In this document: positions 1 through 9,551 of the stretch, piece after piece
How positions within the stretch are numbered: position 1 is the stretch's first letter
How the letters are laid out: each line of letters begins with the position of its first letter
Assembly (NCBI RefSeq): GCF_001456025.1
Contig: NZ_LMTZ01000117.1
Location: 21,453 to 85,452, forward strand
Source of the DNA: Mastigocoleus testarum BC008
Lineage (GTDB): Bacteria > Cyanobacteriota > Cyanobacteriia > Cyanobacteriales > Nostocaceae
Reading direction: 5' to 3'
Length of the DNA: 64,000 bases
Notes under the pieces: generated by a model
The model's input: the letters and a program-made list of their open reading frames with translations, nothing else
What the model was told of the DNA's origin: nothing
The model's database searches: none
Position numbers and translations under genes: made by a program

Positions 1-1506
1 TTTGAGGGTGTTACAAATTTCTCGCAAGATTTGCAGTTGGTCGCTAGGGATAATAATATCACTCCACTTATAATGGGGTTCAATTTTCTTGGCGAGTTTG
101 CTTAATTTACGGTTGGATTGCAGGCGACAAGCTGCGTACAAGTCGTCTATTATCAAGTTTTCCTGTCCGGCTTCGCGCCATTGGGCTAGGTTGCGGGCGG
201 TGGCTGTTGCGTCTTCAATTTGACCACCACTAAAGCGGAATTTACTGGCTAATTCTTTCAGTTCTGTTTCGGAAGCAGGATTTCTTTTACTGTTTAAGTT
301 CTTTAACTTTAAGTTCTTTGATTTTAAATTTTTCTCCCACAGTTGTACCCGTTGGTTGGTGGTAGGATAGGAAAATTCCACTCGTAGGAAACTGACATTT
401 TTTAATGCGTCTGTTGGTTCCCAAATTATGTTTCCAGCGAGGAAAGTTAGTGGAATTTGTTGCTCTTGCTCTGACCATTGCTGTAAGAGTAAATTCAGCC
501 ACGGGTGTTTTTCCTCTTCGAGGAAGCTATCAAAGCCTTTCCAATATAAGGCTGCTTCTTGTAAGATTGTTTCACGATGGATTAAGCTAATTGCTGTTTG
601 AAGTTCCCTTGGTTCAAGTTTGAGTAGTTGTTCTCCATCAACTATTAATAATCCTGTACCTAAGTTGTTGCAGATTGCTTCTGCTGTTGCTTGCTTACCG
701 ACACCGTAGTCACCCTGGAAGTAGAAGATAAAGTTGTTTGTAATTGCTGGTTTTTTCTCAATTAGCTTTTGGAAGCGTTGTTTGGTCTCATTTGGTAGTA
801 ATAAGTCTTCTAGGTTTTGTTCTGGTGTTTGATAATTTGTATAAAATTTGATTTGAGAGTCAATTTCGTTATCATCAAGTAAATAATTGACTATACGCTC
901 TTCAATTTTTAGATATTTACTCAGCAGTGGTGCTTGAGGTTGAGATGGATCGTTGAATAAATTTAATAGGTGATGTTTTAACAGGGGAGAACTGGGAGTC
1001 AGGCTTTGACGGGCTTCTAGTTTGGCTTCTAAGTTGGGAGAAAGTAAGTTTAAAACTAGGTCTACGCTGGGTCGTTTTTTGGTGACATCACCGTGGAGGT
1101 AAGCGTAAAGACTTTCGTAGCGTAGGTCGAGTTCTGGTGCTAAACAGATCAGGAGGATATCAACATCGGTAGGGGTAAGGTCGAAGTCATGGGTGAGGGA
1201 TTCTAGGCGTAATTTTATGCCTTTTTTTGTGCTTTCTGCCTGGCGTTGAGCAATATCAGCAGCTAAACTATCAAATACAGTTTTGATTTCGTCGTTAGAT
1301 AATGGTGTTTCCGCAACAGCCCAACGGGGTACTCCGATTGGTATGGTGAGTAGTTCTTCTAGTTCTTGTTCGGATATATATAGTCCTTGGAATTCGGGAT
1401 CGGTTGACTGGAGTTTTTGCAGTCGCTGGAGTTGGATTTGGATGAGTAAGTCGATTCTTTCTAGGTTCGCAAGTATGTGTTGTAGAGAAGTTTTGTAGTG
1501 TTTCAT
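1..1506 (-). CDS. AAA family ATPase of the contractile injection system, Afp15/Pvc15-like (3' end beyond window)
   Basis: An open frame of 502 codons starts at ATG 1504-1506 and runs off the window edge, so the C-terminus is missing. Residues 105-160 carry a pattern typical of the N-terminal part of eCIS ATPases: a helix with DVDILLICLAPELDLRY followed by YLHGDVTKKRPSVDLVLNLL. Around residues 265-272 lies a degenerate Walker A loop, GDYGVGKQ, in which Thr/Ser after the lysine is Gln. In this family the first AAA module is usually degenerate and a second, active AAA module follows; that second module would lie outside the window (family knowledge, not seen). Afp15-type ATPases are required for CIS assembly or sheath handling. 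The gene is the last visible one of the CIS run and follows the 190-residue gene by 46 bp. The family call is fairly secure; whether the protein is active cannot be judged from this half. Confidence 0.8.
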   Translation of the reverse strand, partial: MKHYKTSLQHILANLERIDLLIQIQLQRLQKLQSTDPEFQGLYISEQELEELLTIPIGVPRWAVAETPLSNDEIKTVFDSLAADIAQRQAESTKKGIKLRLESLTHDFDLTPTDVDILLICLAPELDLRYESLYAYLHGDVTKKRPSVDLVLNLLSPNLEAKLEARQSLTPSSPLLKHHLLNLFNDPSQPQAPLLSKYLKIEERIVNYLLDDNEIDSQIKFYTNYQTPEQNLEDLLLPNETKQRFQKLIEKKPAITNNFIFYFQGDYGVGKQATAEAICNNLGTGLLIVDGEQLLKLEPRELQTAISLIHRETILQEAALYWKGFDSFLEEEKHPWLNLLLQQWSEQEQQIPLTFLAGNIIWEPTDALKNVSFLRVEFSYPTTNQRVQLWEKNLKSKNLKLKNLNSKRNPASETELKELASKFRFSGGQIEDATATARNLAQWREAGQENLIIDDLYAACRLQSNRKLSKLAKKIEPHYKWSDIIIPSDQLQILREICNTLK

Positions 1507-1552
1507 AATACAGCATATTCATTATGAATCATGTATTTACTTGTGTTTTGAT

Positions 1553-2125
1553 TTACTCATCTTTATCGACTAAAAAGTTAATTTCCGACATCCAGTCTGT
1601 ATCTGCAAATGAGGGTATTTTAAAAGAACTTAAAGCTTTTTCCACTGCCTCTTCTGCGGATTTTTTTATTTCTTGTTGGCGTTTTTCTTCTAAACGTTTT
1701 TTTCGTTCGCTGAAGAAATCTTGGCTTAAAGATGTGTAAAATTCATAGATTACTTGTGCTAGTAATTCAGGATTATCTTCTATTTTTTCTTCTATTTCTC
1801 CTAATTTGTTAATAAAATCTGGGAGACATTTTTCGATATTTGACTCGGAGAATATTTCTTCGAGCATTTTGGGGATTTCTTCTAGACTATCCTCACTGAT
1901 TTTGATTTGTTCAAATAGCTTATTTAATTCTTTTTCGAGATGAGTATTAGCTTCTTCTTCTGTTATTTCAAAGGAAGAAATTGCTGTTAGTGCTACTTTC
2001 TTTTTTTTACCAGTGAGGTTAAAAAGGGTGAAATTTCCAGGGGGAATATTCTGGTTTTCGGGAATGAGAAAGTAGCGCGATCGAGTGGAGTCGATCCAGA
2101 GAGCAGGGGTATTTTTGTTGTTCAT
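1553..2125 (-). CDS. Hypothetical acidic coiled-coil protein of the CIS locus (190 aa)
   Basis: Not recognised as any named family. The N-terminal 50 residues look like a small beta-rich module (ALWIDSTRSRYFLIPENQN...). Residues about 55-165 are acidic and predicted helical, with long Glu/Lys-rich coiled-coil stretches including ERKKRLEEKRQQEIKK. It lies between the giant DUF4157 protein and the AAA ATPase, all on the same strand with short gaps (50 and 46 bp), so it is probably co-transcribed. The position directly after the effector candidate would suit a chaperone, adaptor or immunity protein, but nothing in the sequence proves any of these. No signal peptide or membrane segment is visible. 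Confidence 0.6.
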   Translation of the reverse strand: MNNKNTPALWIDSTRSRYFLIPENQNIPPGNFTLFNLTGKKKKVALTAISSFEITEEEANTHLEKELNKLFEQIKISEDSLEEIPKMLEEIFSESNIEKCLPDFINKLGEIEEKIEDNPELLAQVIYEFYTSLSQDFFSERKKRLEEKRQQEIKKSAEEAVEKALSSFKIPSFADTDWMSEINFLVDKDE

Positions 2126-2175
2126 AAAAACCTCTAATAGTCTATCATTGTAGCTATACTTTCTATGCTTGATAT

Positions 2176-5100
2176 TTAGCTGGGGTCGATCTCCATTGCA
2201 TCCCCATTGGATTCAGAATTATTGTCAGTTCTTGTTGCTTGTAACCACAAATAATCTTGCTTAGCAACCTTGGAAGCCCATGGTATGTTCCAGTTCGAGA
2301 TTTGCTGTGGGTTGAGAATTTGGTTTGGGTTCTGGGTCAGATATTGTTCCATTTGTTGCCAGCCATCTGCATAATCTTGCTTAGCCTGGTTGAAAGCGGG
2401 ATTTCTATCCCAGTCCCTGTTTCCCCATCGGATAGAAGCCAAGCCAGTTTCATAATCTTGCTTAGCCTGGTTGAAAGCGGGATTTCCATCCCAGTCCCTG
2501 TTTCCCCCTCGGATGGAAACCAAGCCAGTTTCATAATCTTGCTTAGCCTGGTTGAAAGCGGGATTTCTATCCCAGTCCCTGTTTCCCCATCGGATAGAAG
2601 CCAAGCCTTGTTCAAAAGTCTCTTTCAGTCCTAGATAATTTGCCTCCAGATATGCAAGCCCCATAGTTCCTTGTTCTGCTTCGCCCAATTTCGTTCTAAC
2701 GTCAGTAAAAATTTTGTCATTGTTTGCGTTATTTTGTGAGCTTTCGATTGCTTGTTGGTCTGGAGGAGAAGGTGGAGGAGTTTGATTTGTTGATGGTGGA
2801 TTACTGCTGCTGGATTGATTAATTGAGGCTGTGATTTTTTCGTTTAATGTCTTTTGTAACAACCGAACTTCGTTCTTGTCTATATCCCCCCTGGTTGCAT
2901 CCATGATGTGGTCAAAAATTTTGTCTTGATTATGCTTGTTTAAAATCTTTATCCTCATAAAGTCTGCTTGCCCTGTTTTTGGATTTATGTAATTCGTGAA
3001 TTTAAGTAAGAGATCGTCACGAAAATTAGATTTTCTGAAAACTTCTTCTATTGCTAATTGTTCTGTATTTTGATGCAGCGATGCTGGCCAAGCATTTGTT
3101 ATACGGGTATGACCTCCCGTTCCAGCTCCCATCATATGGGATATCTCTAAATACCACTTTGTCTTACCTGAAGAAAGAGTAGCCCATGTTAGACGGTTGT
3201 TTTCTGTCAATTGTTGTTCTAATGCACTTCTGTGTTGTTTTTGAGCATCTGACCACCCCCTTGGGCCGCGAGTTATGAAAATTGGAAGACCACTTGTTTT
3301 CCCTCCTTGGTTTTTCCATCCGTTTTGTCTTTCTCCTTTTACATGAACCCTTTCCAATTCTTGTTTCCACTGTTTATTTTGTTTATTTGTCAGATATGGC
3401 AGTTCTTTCAACAAGCCTAAATCTTGTGGAGTTCCCTTCTTGTAATAATTTTTATCTGGTATGTTCATTTTGGTATAGGGATTGCCCTTATCGTCAAACA
3501 CTACTAGATAACCATTTATTTCTTGTTTATTGTTTGGAAATTTAGCGGCCAAATCTTCAATTTTATATTCATCAACTTTTGGTTGTACTGCTCGTCCTTT
3601 GGCTCCTCCAAATCCTCCACTTGTGCGCGGCAACTGCGATTTATTTTGTTCAAGCCAATCGGAAGCTTCTTTAAATGCTTTTCTATCTGTAGTTGGATCG
3701 ATCATGTCAATCCAACTATTGCCGTAGTTATGCTTTAAACTGAGAATTGACACCTGTAGTGTTTCGTCTTCAGAAAGCTCTGTGTTTTGTTTGATAAAAC
3801 TTTTCCATTTTTCTCTTAAATTATTTTCTGATAATCCCCCATGCTGGACATTTATTTTGTTCTTGTGAAATTCTTTTTGCTCAAGAAAATAAAGATACCC
3901 CCAATCCCTTAAAGTATCAAAATCATTTGGTTTTCCGAGAATTGATGATAGACTTTTCTTTTGGCTCGATCCGTCTAATTCGTATTGAGTTATAATTCCC
4001 TCATTCAAAAGTTTCAATAAATCTCTTATTTGAGTTGGAGCTAAACCGTTAGTTAAATCTTTTTGTATATCTTCTATTTTGCGATTATCTATTAGGTTTT
4101 TAATATCCTTGGGTGACAAAGTTAAATCTAGATCCTCAAGATCTTTCAGAATGTGATTGGCTCGATCGAGTTTTATATTTTCATCATTTTCTTGGTTAAT
4201 CTTATTAATTTCATCCTTTAAGTTGTCACTCTTGATTTTCTCGTTTATTTTGTTTATTTCTTTCATTACGTCTTCACAACGCGAGCAGCGAATCACGCGA
4301 CCATCTTGAAGAACTTTGATCTCATGTCCATCATCCGTCTTCTGTTTTGCAACCACACCAGGGTCGTTAACAGGATCGATTTCTGGTTTATCATAGTGAA
4401 TGCTGCGATCGCCAGATTTAATTGTCTCAGGTGTTTTTTCCGTATCTAGTGGTTTGATTTCTGTAGTGCGCCCTGGAGTATTATCTGGAGTATTATCTTC
4501 AAGAATATCCCTTTCTCTTGTCGTCATTGGTACATCAGCGTCGGGTTGTAAACCTCTGGGTGTTTCTGTGTCTGCTAAGGGGCGATTACTAGATGTGCTA
4601 ACGTCTGCCTCACTACGGCTACCGCCAAAAGCATTCTTAATCGGTCTTGTTACCGCAGAACCAACCCGCTGACCAAATTCAGCCCCACTTCTTTGGTAAT
4701 TCTCAAACCCTTGAGCAAAGTTTTTGATTTTTTGACCAGCCCAAGAATCATATTTACTATTACGCTGTTTAGCGTTTTCTACATACTTCTTACGTTCATC
4801 TGGTTTTAGTTTGGAAAGTTGCTGAAGTTTTCCTGGATCTATCCCCGTTTCTTTTGCCAGCACATTGATTTCGTGGGGTTTCATACCAGGAAGCTTGTTA
4901 ACCAGATCGGGGTTCTTATTAAAAGTATCAGAAACCTTAGCCCTATTACTAATTCCTTGTAGCTTATTTATCGAACCATCAACACTTGCCCCAATTGCCA
5001 GACCCATAAGAATTCCTTCAGCGGTAATTTCTTCGCCTGTCGCTAAATTGCCAACTATCTCACCAGTAATATCAAAAATAGAATTAACTCCAAACTCCCA

Positions 5101-8100
5101 GAAAGCTTTAGTTGTTCCTACACCCAATTTACCTGTCTGAGCTAGTAACCTACCAGCAACACCACCAGCAGTACCAAATAAACCGCCAATAGCACCCATT
5201 AATGCTGCTTTGCCTGTATCTTCCATTAGGTCTTTACCATCAATAGCATTAAATGCTATTTGAGATAAAAATCCAGCTAAAGCTCCTACGGCAGGAAGAA
5301 TTATGGCTTGAGCAACAAGACCGAAACCAGCAGTGAAAACTGCAATGACTATTGATGCAATAATGACAGCAATTATTACAAGACCTTTTAAGAATACATC
5401 CAACCAATTAACATCATTAACATCATCTTGGTTCTCTTCTTCCTCTTTATGGGCTTTGGCCACATAGTTTTCTATATCCGTTTCTAAACAACCTAATGTT
5501 CCACAAAGACTTTTCCTGAGTTCAGGTACACTCTTTTCTAGATCTTTCTTTATTCGTTTGCCAGTACAATCAAGCGAGTTAATTAAATCATTAATGGCAT
5601 TAGGCAATTCTTTTTGTATGTCTTGAGTAAAATCATCAATTTGTGTGCTGTAAGCATCTAGTGATTTTGTAAATGCACAATTTGAACTATTATTTAAGTC
5701 GGAAAATAGCTTTCTGGCTTCTTCAAAAGCTATTTCTATTTCCTCAATGCCTACTTGAGCTATTTTATTTACAGCATCAATAAGTTGTAATTCCCCTAGT
5801 TTGATACTTTGCTCGCTAGTTGCAATACCTAGTTCGATTTTTTCTTGCACTGTAGCAATATCGTTATCAAATACTTCGAGTATTTCTGCTATAGTTATAC
5901 TCAAATCTTCAGGGTGGGGAGCTTCCATTCCCTGAAATTTATTATAAGAATCCTGTAGAACATCAAGCAGCTTTGTTGCAGTTTGATTTACTCCATCTTG
6001 TAACGACGCGATCGCCTTTTGAGCATCTGTTTCAATTGTTGATACTTGGCGATCGCCGTAAACCTGTAATATTTGTAATTGAGCAGTTTCTTGTCGATCT
6101 AATGATTGTAGAGTCCCTTCTAGATATTGATTTGTCTGTTTCGTTTGTATAGTTCTGATGCAATCAGCATCTGCAACACTGGTTTTCCTTAATTCTTCTA
6201 AATTATCATAAGTCTCGCGTTCATTTTTAAATAATTCTTGGCGAATTTGTTTTGTTGCACAGCAAATACTTTCAATAATATCTTTTTTGCTATCTACAAG
6301 GTCATTAGCCTGTTTATTAGCTTGATTTTGTAGTGATATTTTATAGTTATCTGTAACTTCTCGAGCTATTCTAGCTTTATCTTCACCTGTTAGACTTTTA
6401 TTTAATAGCTCAGCTAGTTCTTTTTGCTTATTCACAAAATCTTCGTCAGAAACACTGTCATCATCATCACCAGTAAAAGTACTGAATTCTGATGGAAAAG
6501 TTATTACGTCTGTCGATTTATTCGATTCGTCGAACATGTCCTGCTTGAGTTCCTGGAAGACTTTGTCAGCCTCTGCCTTTTCGTCTGCAACTTCTAGTAA
6601 ATATCTTGTTTCATAACTCCCTCCAATCTTCTCTGCGTCGATCGCTGCAGTTGTACCAGCTGATACATAATAATCAAAAGTCTTACCATAACAAGTGTCA
6701 ATATTTTCAAGTAATTGGGATTGTTTCTCTCTAAGTTCGGTAAATACTTCTGTGTATTTAGATCCGATAGTTTCGATGGCTACCCTATTTTTTTCGTTAA
6801 TCTTGCCGACTTGTTCTCCGTGTTGTGTTTCAATATTGAGTTGAGTTTCTCTAGCTAGACTTTCTGCTTGAATACGTTTTTGTTTTACTTGAGCAGAAAT
6901 GATATCTTTTTGTTGCTGGACTGTTGAGAGTACGGCTGCTTTTGCATTTTCTGCAGTTATATTAATACGAGTAGATATACTTTCTCCTAGCTCTGTAAAT
7001 GTGTGTACTCGCAAAGCTGCGTCTGTCAAAAACTTACTTGCCATGCTGCTTGCAGTAGCTCTTTGCTTTTCTAAAACCGTAGAATTATTTTCTGTATAGG
7101 TTTTTTCGCCTTGGGGCAATTTAAAGTTTATTTTAGCCGCAGTTAGCCGAATGATTTTACCTTGTGTAGCTCTCAGCCCAGTTTGTACATCTCTAGGGTT
7201 GTTTATAGCTTGGACTTTTTCTGCTATTGTTTCTGAATTATTTGATTCCCCTGTTACCAAATTTTGTTGAGTGTTTGGGGCTGTTATGGCCGAGCTTTGT
7301 TGATTTAACTTTGGTTTTGCTTCTAGTGAGGTATTTGCTGAAGGTTTTTTATTTAAAGCTTTTGTACCTTTGTTAGCTGTATTATCTGGTTGATTAACGT
7401 TATTTTCGCACGTAGAATCTTGTTCTAGACTTCCTTTTTCTGCTTCAATAACTTCTTGTTTTCCCCCACCTTCTTCTCCTTCCTTTCCTTCCTCTTCCGA
7501 AGGACACTTTTGTTCATCAGAAGACTCTTCTTGTTCAGTTTGTTCCTCATCTTGCTTACCACAATCATCAGAATTTAAGTCAGCTGTACTATCATTTTCT
7601 GATGAATCTTCTTGTTCAGTTTGTTCCTCATCTTGCTTACCACAATCATCAGAATTTAAGTCAGCCGTACTATCATTTCCTGATTCACTTCCAGTAATGT
7701 CTTCAGCCGTACTGTCATTTCCTGATATACCTTCGGTAATGTCTTCATTGTTACCACAATTATCAGAACCTGAGTCAGCCGTACTATTGTTTCCTGATGG
7801 CTCTTCTTGTTCAGTTTGTTCCTTTTGTTTGTCACCTGTATTTTGCTCACCACAATCATCAGAACCTGAGTCAGCCCTACTATTGCTTATTGATGGACGT
7901 CCAGTAATGCCTTCATTAGGAATTTCTCCTTTGGATCTTTTTGATTTATTATTACAAGTGCTGGCATGAGTTGCTGTTGTTACCTCAGGTGCTTCTTTTG
8001 ATACAGACCCACCCGATTCTTCTTTCGCTTGAATAACACCTTCTGCTTTCTCTTCTTGCTCGCACTGAGCGCAAGCATGCTGTACTTCAGTATCTTCAGA

Positions 8101-9348
8101 TACCTCAGAAACTTTTACTCCTGCGTCTTCCTTCGACTTAACCCCATCGCCATTTTGCTGCACCACATGAGTCAACTCATGGGCTAATAACTCCTGTCCC
8201 TGCTTACTTTCAGGAGTATATTCTCCCTGACGGAAAAAGATATCTTGCCCGATAGTAAAAGCCCGCGCTTTGATAGAGCGTGTCAGCGCGTCTGCGTTGG
8301 CATCTGCATGAATCCTCACCCTGCTAAAATCCTTACCAAATGCCTGTTCCAGTTGTTGTCGAAGCTGCCCTGGTAGGGGTTGTCCCTTACCCCTTTGGCG
8401 TTGAATGGAACTAGTCAAATCTGGCGTGGCTTCTACCCTACCTCCAGTCGCCTTGCGCTGCACCATCAGGTCTTCATTGTCTGCATCTTCTGACATTTCT
8501 TCTGGATGCAAAGCCTCAGTTTCCGGCTGACGCTGCACCATCAGGTCTTCATTGTCTTCATCCCTTGACATTTCTTCTGGATGCAAAGCCTCAGTTTCCG
8601 GCTGACGCTGCACCATCAGGTCTTCATTGTCTTCATCCCTTGACATTTCTTCTGGGTGCAAAGCCTCAGTTTCTGGCTGACGCTGCACCATCGGGTCTTC
8701 ATTGTCTTCATCCCTTGACATTTCTTCTGGGTGCAAAGCCTCAGTTTCTGGCTGACGCTGCACCATCAGGTTTTCCTTATCTTCCTCCTCTGACATTTCT
8801 TCTGATGGTAAAGCCTCGGTTTCTGGCTTCATTTGAACCCGATCGTCTTTTTGCCCGCACCCGCTGCATTTTTGTTGTATTTGTGGAGAATCCGTTTCCT
8901 CTTCGACTTTGGCGCGTTCTTCTTTTGGTGCAGTCTCAGATTCAACTTCTGATTCACTCATCTTCTGTATCACCTGATGCGCCGTACGATCTGCTTCTTG
9001 CTCATACTTATCCCCCGCTTGACCAATAGTTAATTTTGCCTGAATTACTGGTTTTTCCCTTGGTGTAACAGATGTTTCCTCTTTATTAGCCCGGGCTATT
9101 TTCAACACCCGATTCACATAATCATTCCCATGCTGTTGCTGTAGCAGTAACAGTAATTCCTGTTTAGAAGATTGCTGACTTGCCGGAGCGCGATTTAAAA
9201 TAGCAGCGTGCGCGCTAGGGTTAGGAGCATTACCCATCCGGGAGAGCTGCTTCAACAGTGGATTATATTGAACAGGGCTTGGACGAACAGCGCTCTTCTG
9301 GGTTAAAAGGGACTTTTTATTGGCAGTTTTTAGCTTTGGTGCATACAT
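2176..9348 (-). CDS. Giant DUF4157-containing CIS effector candidate (2390 aa)
   Basis: Visible layout: residues 101-130 hold the IQAKLTIGQAGDKYEQEADR motif that often precedes DUF4157; 161-164 is a CSGC pair; 185-298 are five 25-residue acidic repeats; 305-400 is DUF4157 with a zinc-metalloprotease-like HELTH at 390-394; about 420-650 is Asp/Glu/Ser low complexity; about 700-1310 is long helical coiled coil; about 1310-1400 holds glycine-rich hydrophobic segments that could insert into a membrane; about 1690 has a DGRVIRCSRC motif; about 2070-2110 holds a possible HNH-like nuclease core (EISHMM, GGHTRITNAWP, then N); the C-terminus carries three 27-residue repeats. DUF4157 proteins are common eCIS-linked toxins or cargo. 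At roughly 260 kDa it is very large for cargo inside a tube lumen. The role as effector is inferred from domain and context; the nuclease part is tentative. Confidence 0.75.
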   Translation of the reverse strand: MYAPKLKTANKKSLLTQKSAVRPSPVQYNPLLKQLSRMGNAPNPSAHAAILNRAPASQQSSKQELLLLLQQQHGNDYVNRVLKIARANKEETSVTPREKPVIQAKLTIGQAGDKYEQEADRTAHQVIQKMSESEVESETAPKEERAKVEEETDSPQIQQKCSGCGQKDDRVQMKPETEALPSEEMSEEEDKENLMVQRQPETEALHPEEMSRDEDNEDPMVQRQPETEALHPEEMSRDEDNEDLMVQRQPETEALHPEEMSRDEDNEDLMVQRQPETEALHPEEMSEDADNEDLMVQRKATGGRVEATPDLTSSIQRQRGKGQPLPGQLRQQLEQAFGKDFSRVRIHADANADALTRSIKARAFTIGQDIFFRQGEYTPESKQGQELLAHELTHVVQQNGDGVKSKEDAGVKVSEVSEDTEVQHACAQCEQEEKAEGVIQAKEESGGSVSKEAPEVTTATHASTCNNKSKRSKGEIPNEGITGRPSISNSRADSGSDDCGEQNTGDKQKEQTEQEEPSGNNSTADSGSDNCGNNEDITEGISGNDSTAEDITGSESGNDSTADLNSDDCGKQDEEQTEQEDSSENDSTADLNSDDCGKQDEEQTEQEESSDEQKCPSEEEGKEGEEGGGKQEVIEAEKGSLEQDSTCENNVNQPDNTANKGTKALNKKPSANTSLEAKPKLNQQSSAITAPNTQQNLVTGESNNSETIAEKVQAINNPRDVQTGLRATQGKIIRLTAAKINFKLPQGEKTYTENNSTVLEKQRATASSMASKFLTDAALRVHTFTELGESISTRINITAENAKAAVLSTVQQQKDIISAQVKQKRIQAESLARETQLNIETQHGEQVGKINEKNRVAIETIGSKYTEVFTELREKQSQLLENIDTCYGKTFDYYVSAGTTAAIDAEKIGGSYETRYLLEVADEKAEADKVFQELKQDMFDESNKSTDVITFPSEFSTFTGDDDDSVSDEDFVNKQKELAELLNKSLTGEDKARIAREVTDNYKISLQNQANKQANDLVDSKKDIIESICCATKQIRQELFKNERETYDNLEELRKTSVADADCIRTIQTKQTNQYLEGTLQSLDRQETAQLQILQVYGDRQVSTIETDAQKAIASLQDGVNQTATKLLDVLQDSYNKFQGMEAPHPEDLSITIAEILEVFDNDIATVQEKIELGIATSEQSIKLGELQLIDAVNKIAQVGIEEIEIAFEEARKLFSDLNNSSNCAFTKSLDAYSTQIDDFTQDIQKELPNAINDLINSLDCTGKRIKKDLEKSVPELRKSLCGTLGCLETDIENYVAKAHKEEEENQDDVNDVNWLDVFLKGLVIIAVIIASIVIAVFTAGFGLVAQAIILPAVGALAGFLSQIAFNAIDGKDLMEDTGKAALMGAIGGLFGTAGGVAGRLLAQTGKLGVGTTKAFWEFGVNSIFDITGEIVGNLATGEEITAEGILMGLAIGASVDGSINKLQGISNRAKVSDTFNKNPDLVNKLPGMKPHEINVLAKETGIDPGKLQQLSKLKPDERKKYVENAKQRNSKYDSWAGQKIKNFAQGFENYQRSGAEFGQRVGSAVTRPIKNAFGGSRSEADVSTSSNRPLADTETPRGLQPDADVPMTTRERDILEDNTPDNTPGRTTEIKPLDTEKTPETIKSGDRSIHYDKPEIDPVNDPGVVAKQKTDDGHEIKVLQDGRVIRCSRCEDVMKEINKINEKIKSDNLKDEINKINQENDENIKLDRANHILKDLEDLDLTLSPKDIKNLIDNRKIEDIQKDLTNGLAPTQIRDLLKLLNEGIITQYELDGSSQKKSLSSILGKPNDFDTLRDWGYLYFLEQKEFHKNKINVQHGGLSENNLREKWKSFIKQNTELSEDETLQVSILSLKHNYGNSWIDMIDPTTDRKAFKEASDWLEQNKSQLPRTSGGFGGAKGRAVQPKVDEYKIEDLAAKFPNNKQEINGYLVVFDDKGNPYTKMNIPDKNYYKKGTPQDLGLLKELPYLTNKQNKQWKQELERVHVKGERQNGWKNQGGKTSGLPIFITRGPRGWSDAQKQHRSALEQQLTENNRLTWATLSSGKTKWYLEISHMMGAGTGGHTRITNAWPASLHQNTEQLAIEEVFRKSNFRDDLLLKFTNYINPKTGQADFMRIKILNKHNQDKIFDHIMDATRGDIDKNEVRLLQKTLNEKITASINQSSSSNPPSTNQTPPPSPPDQQAIESSQNNANNDKIFTDVRTKLGEAEQGTMGLAYLEANYLGLKETFEQGLASIRWGNRDWDRNPAFNQAKQDYETGLVSIRGGNRDWDGNPAFNQAKQDYETGLASIRWGNRDWDRNPAFNQAKQDYADGWQQMEQYLTQNPNQILNPQQISNWNIPWASKVAKQDYLWLQATRTDNNSESNGDAMEIDPS
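2370..2612 (-). repeat. Three 81-bp tandem repeats in the 3' end of the DUF4157 gene
   Basis: Three consecutive units start at 2370, 2451 and 2532. Each encodes 27 residues built around SIRWGNRDWDRNPAFNQAKQ. The middle unit differs slightly (RGGNRDWDGNP). Both other reading frames stay open through the array, which produces spurious ORFs. Confidence 0.95.
7527..7890 (-). repeat. Imperfect 81-bp repeats encoding an acidic low-complexity stretch
   Basis: Two nearly identical 81-bp units start at 7527 and 7608, followed by shorter degenerate copies to about 7890. They encode NDSTADLNSDDCGKQDEEQ-type acidic segments of the DUF4157 protein, each with one cysteine. Confidence 0.8.
8461..8835 (-). 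repeat. Five 75-bp tandem repeats upstream of the DUF4157 domain
   Basis: Five units of exactly 75 bp (25 residues, MVQRQPETEALHPEEMSRDE-like) lie directly N-terminal to DUF4157. The outermost copies are the most diverged, as expected for an array that expands from its middle. Confidence 0.9.
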
Positions 9349-9412
9349 GGGTGGTGCGGGGGGGGTGAAGAATTAGTCTTGGGTATAAATTTGAGACGAG
9401 GAATGGAGAACC

Positions 9413-9468
9413 GGGAGCAGGGAGCAGGGAGCAGGGAGCAGGGAGCAGGGAGCAGGGAGCAGGGAGTA
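9413..9468. repeat. Heptameric short tandem repeat (GGGAGCA)n
   Basis: Seven perfect copies of GGGAGCA are followed by one GGGAGTA. Such heptamer arrays are typical of heterocystous cyanobacteria. It lies in the gap between the 474-residue CIS gene and the DUF4157 gene. Confidence 0.9.
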
Positions 9469-9520
9469 GATTTTATAAATCGATAAGGTATAGCTATATA
9501 AATAAATAATTTTGAACTTT

Positions 9521-9548
9521 GTAGAGACGTAGCATGCTACGTCTCTAC
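9521..9548. repeat. 28-bp perfect palindrome of a dispersed family
   Basis: A perfect palindrome, GTAGAGACGTAGCA and its mirror complement, lies 3 bp from the stop codon of the 474-residue gene. The identical sequence recurs eight times in the array at 46268-47155. It can form a 14-bp stem in RNA, so it may attenuate or process the CIS transcript; that role is inference. Confidence 0.9.
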
Positions 9549-9551
9549 GAC

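Noticed and set aside
265..350. AAGTTCTTTAA-like direct repeats at 294-320 as a regulatory repeat
   Set aside because: They fall inside the ATPase reading frame and encode a Lys/Leu/Asn-rich loop.
2257..2634. ORFs in other frames over the 81-bp repeats (both strands)
   Set aside because: They exist only because an 81-bp repeat without stops keeps all frames open; no ribosome site or family match.
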